Below are positions 36,092 to 45,286 of a DNA stretch of 64,000 nt, one piece after another. Source of the stretch: CAVVNN01 sp963749605 (lineage in GTDB: Bacteria; Actinomycetota; Thermoleophilia; Solirubrobacterales; 70-9); the NCBI GenBank assembly GCA_963749605.1, contig CAVVNN010000004.1, positions 62,001 through 126,000 of the forward strand. The letters are read 5' to 3'. The number at the start of each line of letters is the position of its first letter. The first letter of the stretch is position 1. The position numbers and the translations under genes are program-made. The notes beneath the pieces are model-generated. The model was not told the DNA's origin and did no database searches. It saw only the letters and a program-made list of their open reading frames with translations.

Positions 36092-37030
36092 ATGACCACC
36101 TGGATCGTCACTCCCGTCTACAGGGACGTCCCATCGGCGCGAATCCTGCGCGAGCGGTTGCTCGAGGTGCTGTCCGGAGACGCGCGGGAGGTACGGTTCG
36201 TCGTCCTCGACGACACCGCCGGTCAGGACGACGAAATCTCGGCCCTGCGCGAATTCGGCGACGTGACGATCCTCGAGCCGCCGTTCAACCTCGGCCACCA
36301 GCGGGCGATCGTCTACGCGCTACGCAAGATCCTGCCCAGGATCAAGGACGAAGACGCCATCGTCACCCTCGACGCCGACGGCGAGGATCGCCCCGAGGAC
36401 CTGCCGCGCCTGCTGGCGGCGCTCGAGGCCGAACCGCACTCCCGCCGCAAGGTGGCGCTGGCGCTGCGCACCAAGCGCAGGGAGTCGCTGCGCTTCAAAC
36501 TGATGTACCTGCTGTTCCGGGCTCTCTTCAGGGTGCTGACCGGCACCACCGTCCGCTCCGGGAACTTCGCCGCCATGCCCGGCTCCGTCGCCAGGAGGGC
36601 GCTGCTGCACCCGACCTTCGACCTCTCCTACTCATCGGCGATTCTCGCCCTCGACCTGCCGATCGAGTACGTGCCGTGCGAACGGGGGGAGCGCTACGAG
36701 GGCCGCTCGAAGATGACCTTCGGCCGCCTCGCGATGCACGGGCTGCGGATGCTGATGCCGTTCACCGACCGGATCGCGATCCGCGCCCTTGCCGTCTTCG
36801 CCGCCTCCCTCGTGCTCGGCCTGGCACTGGCGCTGGTCGTCGTCTCGATCAAGCTCTTCGCCGGATCGGCCGTTCCCGGCTGGGCCAGCTTCACCGCCCT
36901 CGGCGCTCTGATCGTCTCGCTCGTTGCGCTCGGCAACTTCGTCAGCCTCTTCGTGCTCTTCTCGCAGACCCGGGCGGTGTCGCTGGCCAGCATCGAGGAC
37001 CGCAGCGGCAGCGGCGACCCGGAGCCGTGA
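36092..37030 (+). CDS. GT2-family glycosyltransferase, polyprenyl-phosphate sugar synthase-like
   Basis: The 312-residue protein has a GT-A domain (VVLDDTAGQDDEI, NLGHQRAIVYAL, and TLDADGEDRPED with the metal-binding DxD) and two C-terminal membrane helices (about 230-255 and 265-295). This is the layout of bacterial DPM1/GtrB-type enzymes, which load a sugar onto undecaprenyl phosphate for use by membrane GT-C enzymes. It starts two bases after the stop of the GT-C-like gene, so the two probably form a donor-making and donor-using pair. Confidence 0.85.
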   Translation: MTTWIVTPVYRDVPSARILRERLLEVLSGDAREVRFVVLDDTAGQDDEISALREFGDVTILEPPFNLGHQRAIVYALRKILPRIKDEDAIVTLDADGEDRPEDLPRLLAALEAEPHSRRKVALALRTKRRESLRFKLMYLLFRALFRVLTGTTVRSGNFAAMPGSVARRALLHPTFDLSYSSAILALDLPIEYVPCERGERYEGRSKMTFGRLAMHGLRMLMPFTDRIAIRALAVFAASLVLGLALALVVVSIKLFAGSAVPGWASFTALGALIVSLVALGNFVSLFVLFSQTRAVSLASIEDRSGSGDPEP

Positions 37031-37084
37031 CACCCGGTCGCGGACAGGGTTTAGAGGGGGACGGGTCCGGTAGCGTCAGGCGCC

Positions 37085-38179
37085 GTGATGGACCGCTTGC
37101 TGATCACCGGCGGCGCCGGATTCGTCGGCTCCAGCCTGGCCGTCTCCCTCGCCGCGCGGCATCCCGACTGGGAGATCGTGGCCCTGGACAACCTCTACCG
37201 GCGCGGGTCGGAACTGAACCTGCCGCGCCTGAAGCAGGCCGGGGTCGAGTTCGTCCGCGGCGACGTCCGCGAGCCCGAAGACCTGGCGCGGCTGCCGCGC
37301 GCCTCGGCCCTGATCGAGTGTTCGGCCGAGCCCTCGGTGATGAGCGGCGTCGACGGCGACACCGGCTATCTCGTCCACACCAACCTCACCGGCGCCTACA
37401 ACTGTCTTGAGCTGGCCCGCCGGGACGGCGCCTTCGTCGTCTTCCTCTCGACCAGCCGCGTCTACCCGGTGGCGCCCCAGGTCGAACTGAATCTCGAGGA
37501 GGGGCCGACCCGGTTCGAGATCGCCGCCGAGCAGAAGGTCGCGGGGATCTCACCGGCAGGCATCTCCGAGGCCTTCCCGATGGACGGCCCTCGCACCCTC
37601 TACGGTGCCACCAAGCTTGCCGCCGAGCTGTTGATCGAGGAGTACCGGTCAGGCCTCGGCGTCCCCGCCGCGATCGATCGTTGCGGAGTGATCGCTGGAC
37701 CTTGGCAGATGGGCAAGGTAGATCAGGGTGTCTTTACACACTGGATGCTTGCCCATCACTTCGGAAACCCACTCCGCTATATCGGCTTCGACGGCAAGGG
37801 CAAACAGGTGCGGGACCTGCTGCACGTCGAGGATCTGGTCGACCTGGTGGAGCGGCAGCTGCTCGATCCCGCGAAGTGGGATGGAATCACCGCGAACGTG
37901 GGGGGCGGCCGCGAGTGCAGCCTCTCGCTGCGGGAGACGACCGAGATCTGCCGCGAGCTGACCGGCAACGAGGTGCCGATCGAGCCGGTCGAGCAGATGC
38001 GCGCCGGCGATGTCCCGATATATCTTTCCGACTGCACGAAGATCTTTAGCCTGGACGAGTGGCGCCCTCAGCGCAGCGCCGAGCAGGCGCTCGCCGACAT
38101 CCACGACTGGATAGCTGCCGATGAGGAGCGGATCGCCCAGGCGTTGAACATCGAAGCCCCCGCGGGGGGAAGGGAGTAG
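37085..38179 (+). CDS. NAD-dependent epimerase, CDP-paratose 2-epimerase-like
   Basis: The 364-residue extended SDR has the Rossmann loop TGGAGFVGS, the catalytic Ser in LSTSRVYP, and TLYGATK with catalytic Tyr and Lys. Features shared with CDP-paratose 2-epimerase (RfbE) are GSELNLPRLK, CSAEPSV and GKQVRDLLHVEDL. RfbE converts CDP-paratose to CDP-tyvelose in O-antigen synthesis. The other CDP-dideoxyhexose genes are not in the window, so a different substrate is possible. It is likely in one operon with the next two genes. A GTG at 37085 and an ATG at 37088 are both possible starts. Confidence 0.82.
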   Translation: MMDRLLITGGAGFVGSSLAVSLAARHPDWEIVALDNLYRRGSELNLPRLKQAGVEFVRGDVREPEDLARLPRASALIECSAEPSVMSGVDGDTGYLVHTNLTGAYNCLELARRDGAFVVFLSTSRVYPVAPQVELNLEEGPTRFEIAAEQKVAGISPAGISEAFPMDGPRTLYGATKLAAELLIEEYRSGLGVPAAIDRCGVIAGPWQMGKVDQGVFTHWMLAHHFGNPLRYIGFDGKGKQVRDLLHVEDLVDLVERQLLDPAKWDGITANVGGGRECSLSLRETTEICRELTGNEVPIEPVEQMRAGDVPIYLSDCTKIFSLDEWRPQRSAEQALADIHDWIAADEERIAQALNIEAPAGGRE

Positions 38180-38182
38180 CGA

Positions 38183-39256
38183 ATGCCGGTTGTGATCATC
38201 ACCGGAGCGGGAGGGCTGATCGGCTCGGAGGCCGTCGAGCACTTCGTCGCCGAGGGCTTCGACGTCGTCGGTATCGAGAACGACATGCGGGCCCGCTTCT
38301 TCGGCCCCGAATCCTCGACCTCACACGTGACCGAACGCCTTGTCGCCGAGCATCCCGAGTTCCGTTGGGAGAACGCCGATATCCGCGACGCCGACACAGT
38401 CGAGCGGATCTTCCGTGAGCACGCCGGCAGCATCGAGCTAGTTATCCACACCGCTGCCCAGCCCTCCCACGATTGGGCCGCGAGCGAGCCCCAAACCGAT
38501 TTCTCGGTCAACGCCAACGGCACTCTCAACCTGCTTGAGGCCGCGCGCGCGCATTGCCTCGACGCCCCCTTCATCTTCTGCTCCACCAACAAGGTCTACG
38601 GTGACACTCCGAATCGTATGCCGCTGGAAGAGCTGGAGCTGAGGCTGGAGCTCCCTAAGTCCCATCCCTACTACCAGGGGATCGACACGTCGATGTCGAT
38701 CGACGCCTCCACACACTCGCTGTTCGGGGTCTCCAAGGCGGCAGCCGACCTGCTGGTGCAGGAGTACGGGTACTACTTCGGTATGCCCACGGTCTGCTTC
38801 CGGGGGGGCTGTCTGACCGGGCCCCAGCACGCCGGCGCCAAGCTGCATGGCTTTCTCGCCTACCTGATGAAGTGCACCGTCACCAGCACTCCGTACACGG
38901 TCTTCGGCTACGCCGGTAAGCAGGTCCGCGACAACATCCACAGTGCTGACCTGATCGCCGCCTTCCACGCCTTCCATCGCGACCCGCGCCCCGCGGCCGT
39001 CTACAACATCGGCGGCGGCCGCTTCAGCAACTGCTCGATGCTGGAGGCGATTGAGATTTGCGAGCGGATCGCGGGGCGCGAGCTGAGCTGGGAGATGGGG
39101 GAGGAGCCGCGGATCGGCGACCACCGTTGGTGGATCTCCGACTTGGCCCCGTTTCAGACCGACTACCCGGAGTGGAAGCTGCGCTACGGGGTGGAGGACA
39201 TTCTCCGTGAGATGCACGAGCAGAATCTCGAGCGCTGGACGGCGGCCCCCGCATGA
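38183..39256 (+). CDS. NAD-dependent epimerase/dehydratase with Phe at the catalytic Tyr position
   Basis: The 357-residue extended SDR opens with ITGAGGLIGSEAVEHF and has CSTNKVYGDTP (catalytic Ser region). At the YxxxK motif it reads LFGVSKAAAD, so residue 181 is Phe where Tyr is expected, while Lys185 is kept. GKQVRDNIHSADL links it to the CDP-paratose epimerase group, like its upstream neighbour. Loss of the Tyr hydroxyl would impair normal SDR proton transfer, so it may be a non-catalytic partner or use another residue. It starts three bases after the upstream epimerase and overlaps the next GT2 by four bases. Confidence 0.8.
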   Translation: MPVVIITGAGGLIGSEAVEHFVAEGFDVVGIENDMRARFFGPESSTSHVTERLVAEHPEFRWENADIRDADTVERIFREHAGSIELVIHTAAQPSHDWAASEPQTDFSVNANGTLNLLEAARAHCLDAPFIFCSTNKVYGDTPNRMPLEELELRLELPKSHPYYQGIDTSMSIDASTHSLFGVSKAAADLLVQEYGYYFGMPTVCFRGGCLTGPQHAGAKLHGFLAYLMKCTVTSTPYTVFGYAGKQVRDNIHSADLIAAFHAFHRDPRPAAVYNIGGGRFSNCSMLEAIEICERIAGRELSWEMGEEPRIGDHRWWISDLAPFQTDYPEWKLRYGVEDILREMHEQNLERWTAAPA

Positions 39257-40020
39257 AGCTCTCGGTCGTGATACCGGCCCAGAACGAGGAGGGGTCGGTT
39301 GGGGCAACGGTGGAAGGAGTCGTCGCTGCGCTGGAGCGGGAGGAGATCGACTACGAGGTGGTCGTCGTTGACGACAGCAGCAAAGACTCCACCGGCGCGG
39401 TCGTCGAGGCGATTGGCGCCTCCAACCCGCGGGTGCGCTGCCATCGCTCCCCCTACGAACGTGGCTTCGGGATGGCGATCAGGGCAGGCCTCGACGTCTT
39501 CGAGGGCGACGCTGTGGCGATCGTCATGGCCGATGCCTCTGACGATCCCGATGACCTGGTCAAATACCATCGGCTACTCGAAGAGGGCTGGGATTGCGCT
39601 TTTGGCTCTCGCTTTGTCGTAGGCGCCCAGATCCACGACTACCCACGATTGAAGTTGGCAATCAACCGGCTTGCCAACTGGTTCATCCGGATTCTTTTCC
39701 GCCACGGCTACAACGACACCACCAACGCCTTCAAGGCGTACCGGCGTGAGGTGATAGAGACGATCCAGCCACTGCTCTCCAAGCACTTCAACCTCACCGT
39801 CGAGATGCCGCTGAAGGCGATCGTCCGCGGGCATACATATGCGGTGATCCCGACCTCCTGGACGAATCGGACCAGCGGGGTGCCGAAGCTGGCGATGAAA
39901 GAGATGGGCAGCCGCTATCTCTTCATCGTCCTCTACGTTTGGCTGGAGAACGCCCTCAGCCGCGGCGACTACCAGATCCGGAAGCCGGTGCGCCGGCCTC
40001 CCCGCAAGATCCGCAGCTAG
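39253..40020 (+). CDS. GT2-family glycosyltransferase, dolichol-phosphate mannosyltransferase-like
   Basis: The 255-residue protein has MKLSVVIPAQNEEGSVGATV, VVVVDDSSKDSTGAVV, NPRVRCHRSPYERGFGMAIR and the DxD-like IVMADASDDPDDLV. FRHGYNDTTNAFKAYRREVI is the typical DPM1 C-terminal region. No membrane helices are evident, as in the soluble DPM1 branch. It probably transfers a hexose from a nucleotide sugar to a polyprenyl phosphate. Its 3' end overlaps the convergent membrane-protein gene by up to 65 bases. Confidence 0.88.
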   Translation: MKLSVVIPAQNEEGSVGATVEGVVAALEREEIDYEVVVVDDSSKDSTGAVVEAIGASNPRVRCHRSPYERGFGMAIRAGLDVFEGDAVAIVMADASDDPDDLVKYHRLLEEGWDCAFGSRFVVGAQIHDYPRLKLAINRLANWFIRILFRHGYNDTTNAFKAYRREVIETIQPLLSKHFNLTVEMPLKAIVRGHTYAVIPTSWTNRTSGVPKLAMKEMGSRYLFIVLYVWLENALSRGDYQIRKPVRRPPRKIRS

Positions 40021-41854
40021 AGCTCGACGTTCTCGGCGCTGCTGACCAGACGAGCCAGGCCAGACAGGCGCTAAAACCGAGCATGGCGAGGATGGCGATC
40101 GCGTCGGTCAGCTCGAAAGCGTCGGCGAACAGTTCGTGGCGGGTGATCAGCGTCGGCACCGCGGCTACAGCCAAGAGCTCGAGTACACGCAGAGTAAGGA
40201 CGACACGGACCAGCCGTGATCGCAGCCAGCCGAAGCCACTTGCCGCCTGCTCGCAGGCGACCACGGCGAACACGGTCAGCGCCCACGTCTGCAGTCCCTC
40301 TCGCATCAACCCCGTCGACGAGAATCCCCAGTAGAGCGCGAACAGCGCGAAGGGGACGACAACGGTGGCGAGGAAGGGCCAGGGCCAGCGCCGGGCGGCC
40401 CGCCAAAGCGCGGCGAGCAGGAGCGGGAAGAAGACGATCGCCACCCCGAAGGGCAGGGTGTTCCAGTATTGGAAGAAGAAATGCACCACCGAGGGGGAGG
40501 TGCCGCCGACGACGTTTATCGACGAGTTACTCGCCGAGGCGACAATCAGTAGCAGCGGTACCAGCGTGTTGGCCAAGGAGTCGAGTCGGAAGGCCAGCCA
40601 GGCCCCGAGGTGCGGATAGGGGTCCGACCCGGCCTCGCGGAAGTAGTTGAGGAAGTTGCTCTGGTCGTAATGGCTGCCGTTTACCAGCCTCCAGATCGCC
40701 AGGAAGACCGCCACTCCGGCCAAGAGGAGCAGCAACCGGGTCACCCGGGGCCGTTTCCAGATCGTGCCCCGCAGGGGCCAGAGCGCGATCAGGGCCAGGA
40801 CCGGCAACGAGAGCAGGGCGATTGGGTGCATCAGGTAGCCCAGCCCGGCCAGCAGCCCGCCGCGGCCGGACCGCCCCGAGATCACGCAGATCGCTGCCAG
40901 CAGGATGAAGGAGGCCGCCAGCATCTTTGGCCAGGTGAACCAGACTTCGTGGACCAGGAACGGGGTCGTCGCGGCTAGTAGGACGGCGAGGAAGGCGGCG
41001 CCGCGGCTCGCGAGACGCCGGGTCAGGTCCCAAAGCGAGAGGAAGGCGGTACAAGCGAAGGTCATCATCGCCAAGCGGTAGGCCATGAAGCCCTCGTGGT
41101 CGAACGGCGCCCAGGGCTGTTCGGGAACTCCCGCCAGCGGGCGGGCGCCGCTAAGCAGAACGATAGGAGCGCTGGCAATTCCCGGCAACGGTCCCCGGCT
41201 GGAGAAGTTGTACGGCGAGAGGAGGCCGGTCGCGAGCGGGCTGTAGGGGCCTTGCCCGTTGGCCACCAGCTGCACGACGTGGTAGGAGATGCGGCTGTCG
41301 GAGCGGTCGCCGACCTCGAGGGTGCGGGAAACCGTGCCGCCGTACAGCTCGCCCTCGGGTCCCAGCGACCACAGCGCCCTGGCTACGGCAAGTCCGAGCA
41401 CGCAGCCAACGACGAGCAGGCAGCGCTGCTCCTCACGATCGAAGACATCCTCAGGCCTGGCCGAGAGCAGGGTGCCGAGGAGCCAGCCGAGCACCGGCGC
41501 GCATGCCGCGAGGCAGACGATTCGCGGTTCCACCGACTGAGCCAGCGCCCAGGCGAGGCCGCCCACAGCGACCATCAGCGCCAGGCCGGGGAGTGGGAGG
41601 AAGCCGAGGCTGACGGAGTTCTCGCGGGAGCCGAGCAGCCGCCAGGCGACACCTGGGCCGAGCAGGAGCGTGAGCGCAAGCGAGACCGTGCAGAGAACCC
41701 GCAGGAGATCGAGGGCCTGTTCCCCCGCGCCGCCGTGGGAGCCGGTCGCGGGTGGGGTGGCAAAGTCGAGGATGCAGGCCATCCCCGCGAGCACGAGCAG
41801 GCCCAGCATTGTCGCCCTCTCCCGACTCAGCTCGATCCCCCCTGCCGCCGCCAT
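39956..41854 (-). CDS. Large polytopic membrane protein, GT-C-like
   Basis: The 632-residue protein has about 14 hydrophobic helices. A central stretch (LVHEVWFTWPKMLAASFILL, then LAGLGYLMHPIALLSLPVLA) matches the core of the frameshifted membrane protein at 45287 (LVHGFFVWPKLIAAAFLLGA), so the two are homologues. A charged loop after the early helices (LEVGDRSDSRISYHVVQL) is where a catalytic acidic residue would lie in a GT-C enzyme. The last 20 residues run antisense through the GT2 gene and look non-conserved; the neighbouring frame ends at 40017, so the true C-terminus may lie there. Its ATG overlaps the stop of the upstream 223-residue paralogue-like gene. Confidence 0.72.
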   Translation of the reverse strand: MAAAGGIELSRERATMLGLLVLAGMACILDFATPPATGSHGGAGEQALDLLRVLCTVSLALTLLLGPGVAWRLLGSRENSVSLGFLPLPGLALMVAVGGLAWALAQSVEPRIVCLAACAPVLGWLLGTLLSARPEDVFDREEQRCLLVVGCVLGLAVARALWSLGPEGELYGGTVSRTLEVGDRSDSRISYHVVQLVANGQGPYSPLATGLLSPYNFSSRGPLPGIASAPIVLLSGARPLAGVPEQPWAPFDHEGFMAYRLAMMTFACTAFLSLWDLTRRLASRGAAFLAVLLAATTPFLVHEVWFTWPKMLAASFILLAAICVISGRSGRGGLLAGLGYLMHPIALLSLPVLALIALWPLRGTIWKRPRVTRLLLLLAGVAVFLAIWRLVNGSHYDQSNFLNYFREAGSDPYPHLGAWLAFRLDSLANTLVPLLLIVASASNSSINVVGGTSPSVVHFFFQYWNTLPFGVAIVFFPLLLAALWRAARRWPWPFLATVVVPFALFALYWGFSSTGLMREGLQTWALTVFAVVACEQAASGFGWLRSRLVRVVLTLRVLELLAVAAVPTLITRHELFADAFELTDAIAILAMLGFSACLAWLVWSAAPRTSSSSCGSCGEAGAPASGSGSRRG

Positions 41855-42525
41855 CAGGGTTCGCCCGCCAGCCGAGGATCCTCGAACGACCTTCCCTGCG
41901 GGCCGAAGAGGATGGCCGCGAAACCGGCGAGGCAGGCAGCGGCCGCGACTGCGGCAAAGGCCGAGTAGGAGGTCCCGGGAGCGGGTTCGAGGGCGGGGGC
42001 GTAGAGCAGCAGGACCGTAGTGGCATTTACCACGACGAGGCCAGTCGCCAAGCTTGGATGGGTCGCACGAAGGCCCGCGACGAGGCCTGCGACAGCGACG
42101 ATTGGCAGGGCCAGGGAGCCCTCGGTCACGATCGCGCGCGACTGGACGTTGCCGAAGAGCAGCAGGCCCCAGAGAACGACGCCGAATACGAACAAGCAGG
42201 TGCGGGCGAGCGTCCAGAGCGCGAGGGGGACCGTGAGCTGCCTGACCAGCTCACGGTCCTTCGAGATGGCCGGCCAACACCAGACGACCACCCCGATCGA
42301 TCCGCACAGGACCGCGTAGGCGCAGAGGGGCCCGAGAGACGGCGCCACGTAATAGACCCAAAAGGTCAACATCGCGAGGGCGCCGCTGCCGGCGAGTCCC
42401 GCGCTCAGGAGTACGGGAATCGCACGAACGCCAAACCGCGCTGCAAGGAGGGTGGAGGCAACGCCGGGCAGAGCGGTCAGCGCGAGCTGCACCACCGCCA
42501 AAACGAGAAGGTTTCCGCCGCTCAC
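41854..42525 (-). CDS. Membrane protein resembling an internal-deletion form of the GT-C-like paralogue
   Basis: The 223-residue, roughly seven-helix protein aligns with both ends of the roughly 563-residue product at 45287. Residues 1-115 (QLALTALPG, LAGSGALAMLTFWVYY, WCW) match its N-terminus. Residues 116-210 (VLWGLLLFGN, LVVVNATTVLLLYAPALEPA, PGTSYS) match its C-terminus. About 345 central residues present in the long form, including the loop and WPK core, are absent. The reading frame is intact and the stop overlaps the next start (TGATG), so the short form seems to be maintained. The role is unknown, possibly a scaffold or partner subunit. The start is GTG. Confidence 0.75.
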   Translation of the reverse strand: MSGGNLLVLAVVQLALTALPGVASTLLAARFGVRAIPVLLSAGLAGSGALAMLTFWVYYVAPSLGPLCAYAVLCGSIGVVVWCWPAISKDRELVRQLTVPLALWTLARTCLFVFGVVLWGLLLFGNVQSRAIVTEGSLALPIVAVAGLVAGLRATHPSLATGLVVVNATTVLLLYAPALEPAPGTSYSAFAAVAAAACLAGFAAILFGPQGRSFEDPRLAGEP

Positions 42526-42564
42526 GCGATAGTCCGTCCGATGGTGACCGGCCTCCGACCTGGG

Positions 42565-44223
42565 TCACGCGGGCTGGCGGCTGCGCCGCCGCCCGGGCAG
42601 GCGTGGCGGTCTACGGCGCGCCCAGAGGAATTGTGACGTCAACCGCGGAAGTCCGCGTCGGATGTTCGGGTTGCCAAAGGGATCGACCGCGGCGACCTGT
42701 TGCCACCTACCGACCAGCTGTTCGACCTCCCACGCCTCGACCACGGCCTCCCGGCTCGATGACTCGAAGTGATACATGACCAGATCGGGGTCGTAGACGA
42801 TGCGGCGACCGCTTGTGTGCACCTTTAAGCAGTAGTCGACGTCGTTGAAGTTGACCGGTAGCGTCATCGTCAGGCCGCCGAGTTCCTCGAAGACGTCGCG
42901 CCGCGTCATCAGGCAGGCGCCGGTCACGGCAAGGCAGTTGCGGGCGATCAGCACCGCGTTCGCGTAGCCGCGGTGGCTTCCCGCGAAGGTCCGGTAGGTG
43001 TGGTGGGGCAGGCCGCCTTCGAAGGCGATGCCAACGTGCTGGAGTCGGGTGTCCCCCCAGAGCAGCCGGCCGCCCACCGCACCGATTTCGTCCCGCTCGG
43101 AGTACATCACCATGCGCTCGATCCAGTCCGGGGTGTCGACCTCGATGTCGTCGTTGAGCAGCAGCAGATGCTCTCCCCGGCTGCGCACGGCGCCGAGGTT
43201 GATCTTGGCGGAGAAGTTGAAGGACCCTGTAAACGGCACCAGCCGGAGCCGGTCGCCGGCGATGTCTCGCAGCTCCTGAAGGATCACCGGCTGGACTGAC
43301 TCGTCGACCACGCAGACGATCTCGTAGTTCTCGTAGGTGGACTGTTCGACGATGTTGCGGACGCAGTTGACGACGAGGATGACGGGCTTGAAGCGGACCT
43401 CGCGCGCCTGCCCCCCTGTGGGGATGACGATGCTCACTAAGGGCTGCCGCTCCAACTTCGGCTTCAGATGCAGGACGCCGGGATCCTCGGGATCGAGATC
43501 GACCTCCGCGTGGAGGCCGATTCGGTTGCAGTGAGCCTGGACGGCCCGACAGCCCGCTTCGAAGGCCCACGGCTTTGCCGCCGCCTCGGCGGCGGCCGAG
43601 GTCTTGAGCATCCGCCAGTGGTAGAGCACCCGCGGCACATGGACGACGGCCCGGGCGCGCTCTGTCACCTTTAGCACCAGGTCCCAGTCCTGGGAGCCCT
43701 CGAACTCGGGATCGAAACCCCCCACCTCTTCGACCAGTGAACGGCGAAGGACGCTGAGGTGGCAGGTATACATCTGCGTCCGCAGCCGCTCCGGGGACCA
43801 ATCGGGCTTGAAGAAGGGATGCGAGTGCTGTCCGGCGAGGTTGACCTTGTCCTCGTCCGTGTAGGCGTAGTCGGCCTCCGGCGTCTGGTCGAGCGCCTCC
43901 GCAACGTGCGCGAGGGCGTCGGGGTGCAGCATGTCGTCATGGTCGAGCAGGGCGATGAATTCACCCTGCGCCATCGCCAGCGCATCGTTCGAGGCGGCGA
44001 CGATCCCGCTGTTGCTCTCCCTATAGCTGACCCGTATCCGTTCGTCTTCATGCTGCGCTTGGTCGAGGATTTCGCGTACGTGGGGCTGCTCAGAGCCGTC
44101 GTCGACGAGGCAAAGCTCCCAATCGCCGAAGCTCTGGCGTTGGACCGAGCGCAGTGTCTTTCGCAGAACGCCGGCTGGCGTCTCGTAGACCGGTGTCAGG
44201 ATCGAGAAGCGGGGCGAGGCCAC
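42565..44223 (-). CDS. Tandem GT2-domain glycosyltransferase
   Basis: The 552-residue protein has two GT-A domains. The first (about 5-230) has SILTPVYETPAGVLRKTL, LVDDGSEQP, IALLDHDDMLHPDALAHVAE and a C-terminal W-rich segment. The second (about 265-500) has VSIVIPTGG, HLLLLNDDIEVDTPDWIERM, ACLMTRRDVFEELGG and FNDVDYCLKVHTSG. The layout is that of rhamnan or O-antigen GT2 fusions, in which each domain adds a sugar; the first could form one linkage and the second another. It lies eight bases upstream of nothing else on its strand except the membrane-protein pair, and directly follows the methyltransferase gene, so it is probably co-transcribed with both. The start is GTG. Confidence 0.85.
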   Translation of the reverse strand: MASPRFSILTPVYETPAGVLRKTLRSVQRQSFGDWELCLVDDGSEQPHVREILDQAQHEDERIRVSYRESNSGIVAASNDALAMAQGEFIALLDHDDMLHPDALAHVAEALDQTPEADYAYTDEDKVNLAGQHSHPFFKPDWSPERLRTQMYTCHLSVLRRSLVEEVGGFDPEFEGSQDWDLVLKVTERARAVVHVPRVLYHWRMLKTSAAAEAAAKPWAFEAGCRAVQAHCNRIGLHAEVDLDPEDPGVLHLKPKLERQPLVSIVIPTGGQAREVRFKPVILVVNCVRNIVEQSTYENYEIVCVVDESVQPVILQELRDIAGDRLRLVPFTGSFNFSAKINLGAVRSRGEHLLLLNDDIEVDTPDWIERMVMYSERDEIGAVGGRLLWGDTRLQHVGIAFEGGLPHHTYRTFAGSHRGYANAVLIARNCLAVTGACLMTRRDVFEELGGLTMTLPVNFNDVDYCLKVHTSGRRIVYDPDLVMYHFESSSREAVVEAWEVEQLVGRWQQVAAVDPFGNPNIRRGLPRLTSQFLWARRRPPRLPGRRRSRQPA

Positions 44224-44230
44224 GGCGAGG

Positions 44231-45190
44231 CTAGCTTTGCCGGCCGCGGAGCAGGCGCAGGATGGCGCTGGCCAACCGGCGGAAGCCGGGGACCCGAGCG
44301 TCGAGCCGCTGTTTCACCCCGGCGATTCGCATCGACCGGTCTTCCAGCTCGGCGAGGCGGCCCTTCGTCGCGCCGAGTTCCGCGTCTTTGCCGATCAGCA
44401 GGTCGCGCAGCTTGAGGATTTCCTCCTCCCGCCTGTCCAGCTCCTCCATCATGCCCGGCCGGACTTCGACCACGCTGTCGTTCAGCTGCTCCTGCGTCTG
44501 CAGCAGCGAGGCGCGCACCTCGTCCACCTCACGCCGGAGCCGCCACCAGGCGCGGTCGTAGCGCCGCACCGTCTCTGCCAGTGGCTCGTCCTGGCGGGTG
44601 TAGAGCGCGGCCCATGGGGAGATATAGGAAAGGTCGTGCTCGACGTCGCGGATGAAGCCCTCCTGGGCAAGCTTCGCCGACCACACCTCGGGCGGTTGCA
44701 CGTTGAGGTGCGTGGGCTCTCCGTAGTCCCCCGGCGTACTGGAGATCAGCAGCCTGTCAGTGGCTGCGCAGAGGTTCGCGATCGCCTTGTCCGTCTCGGA
44801 TGGAGGGAGGTGCTCGAGTACCTCGATACAGGTGATCAGGTCGTAGCGCTCCTCCAGTGGGTCGGTGAGCGGCGCGACCCTGCAATAGGGGGCCACCGAA
44901 TCGTCCACCTGCGATATCGCGTAATCGGAGACGTCGACTCCCGAGGCTGTGACGCCTCGCTTGCGGAGTGCCTCGACGAGAAAGCCCATCGCACAGCCGG
45001 CATCGAGCACTGAGATCGGATGGAAGTCACGGACGATGCCGTCGGCAACGTCGCCGAAGAACTTCAGCCAGTGATCGTTGCGCTCGTAGGGTCCACCCCC
45101 ACCCCAGTAATGGAGATAGTAGGACGCCCCATACTCAGCGCTTTGATCCTCCGGCCGGCGGGGAGTGCTCGAGGTCGCCTGCTCAGACAT
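44231..45190 (-). CDS. SAM-dependent methyltransferase with C-terminal coiled coil
   Basis: The ATG at 45190 gives 319 residues. The class I methyltransferase core is at about 35-190: ISVLDAGCAMGFLVEAL (motif I), GVDVSDYAISQ (motif II), and LITCIEVLEHLPPSETD (motif post-II). From about 220 to 290 a heptad-rich helix follows (MMEELDRREEEILKLRDLL), then a basic tail (RLASAILRLLRGRQS). Such enzymes methylate sugars or cap the chain end in surface glycans; in ABC-exported O-antigens the chain-capping methyltransferase uses a coiled coil as a ruler. Whether that applies here is inference. Confidence 0.82.
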   Translation of the reverse strand: MSEQATSSTPRRPEDQSAEYGASYYLHYWGGGGPYERNDHWLKFFGDVADGIVRDFHPISVLDAGCAMGFLVEALRKRGVTASGVDVSDYAISQVDDSVAPYCRVAPLTDPLEERYDLITCIEVLEHLPPSETDKAIANLCAATDRLLISSTPGDYGEPTHLNVQPPEVWSAKLAQEGFIRDVEHDLSYISPWAALYTRQDEPLAETVRRYDRAWWRLRREVDEVRASLLQTQEQLNDSVVEVRPGMMEELDRREEEILKLRDLLIGKDAELGATKGRLAELEDRSMRIAGVKQRLDARVPGFRRLASAILRLLRGRQS

Positions 45191-45286
45191 CCCGGCGCAG
45201 TCTAGCCTGAGCCCGGCCAGCGGTTGTCTCTTGACACCGCTGCGAAGCTGTCCGACCATGCTGACCGTTCGGATGGCGGGGGCCAG

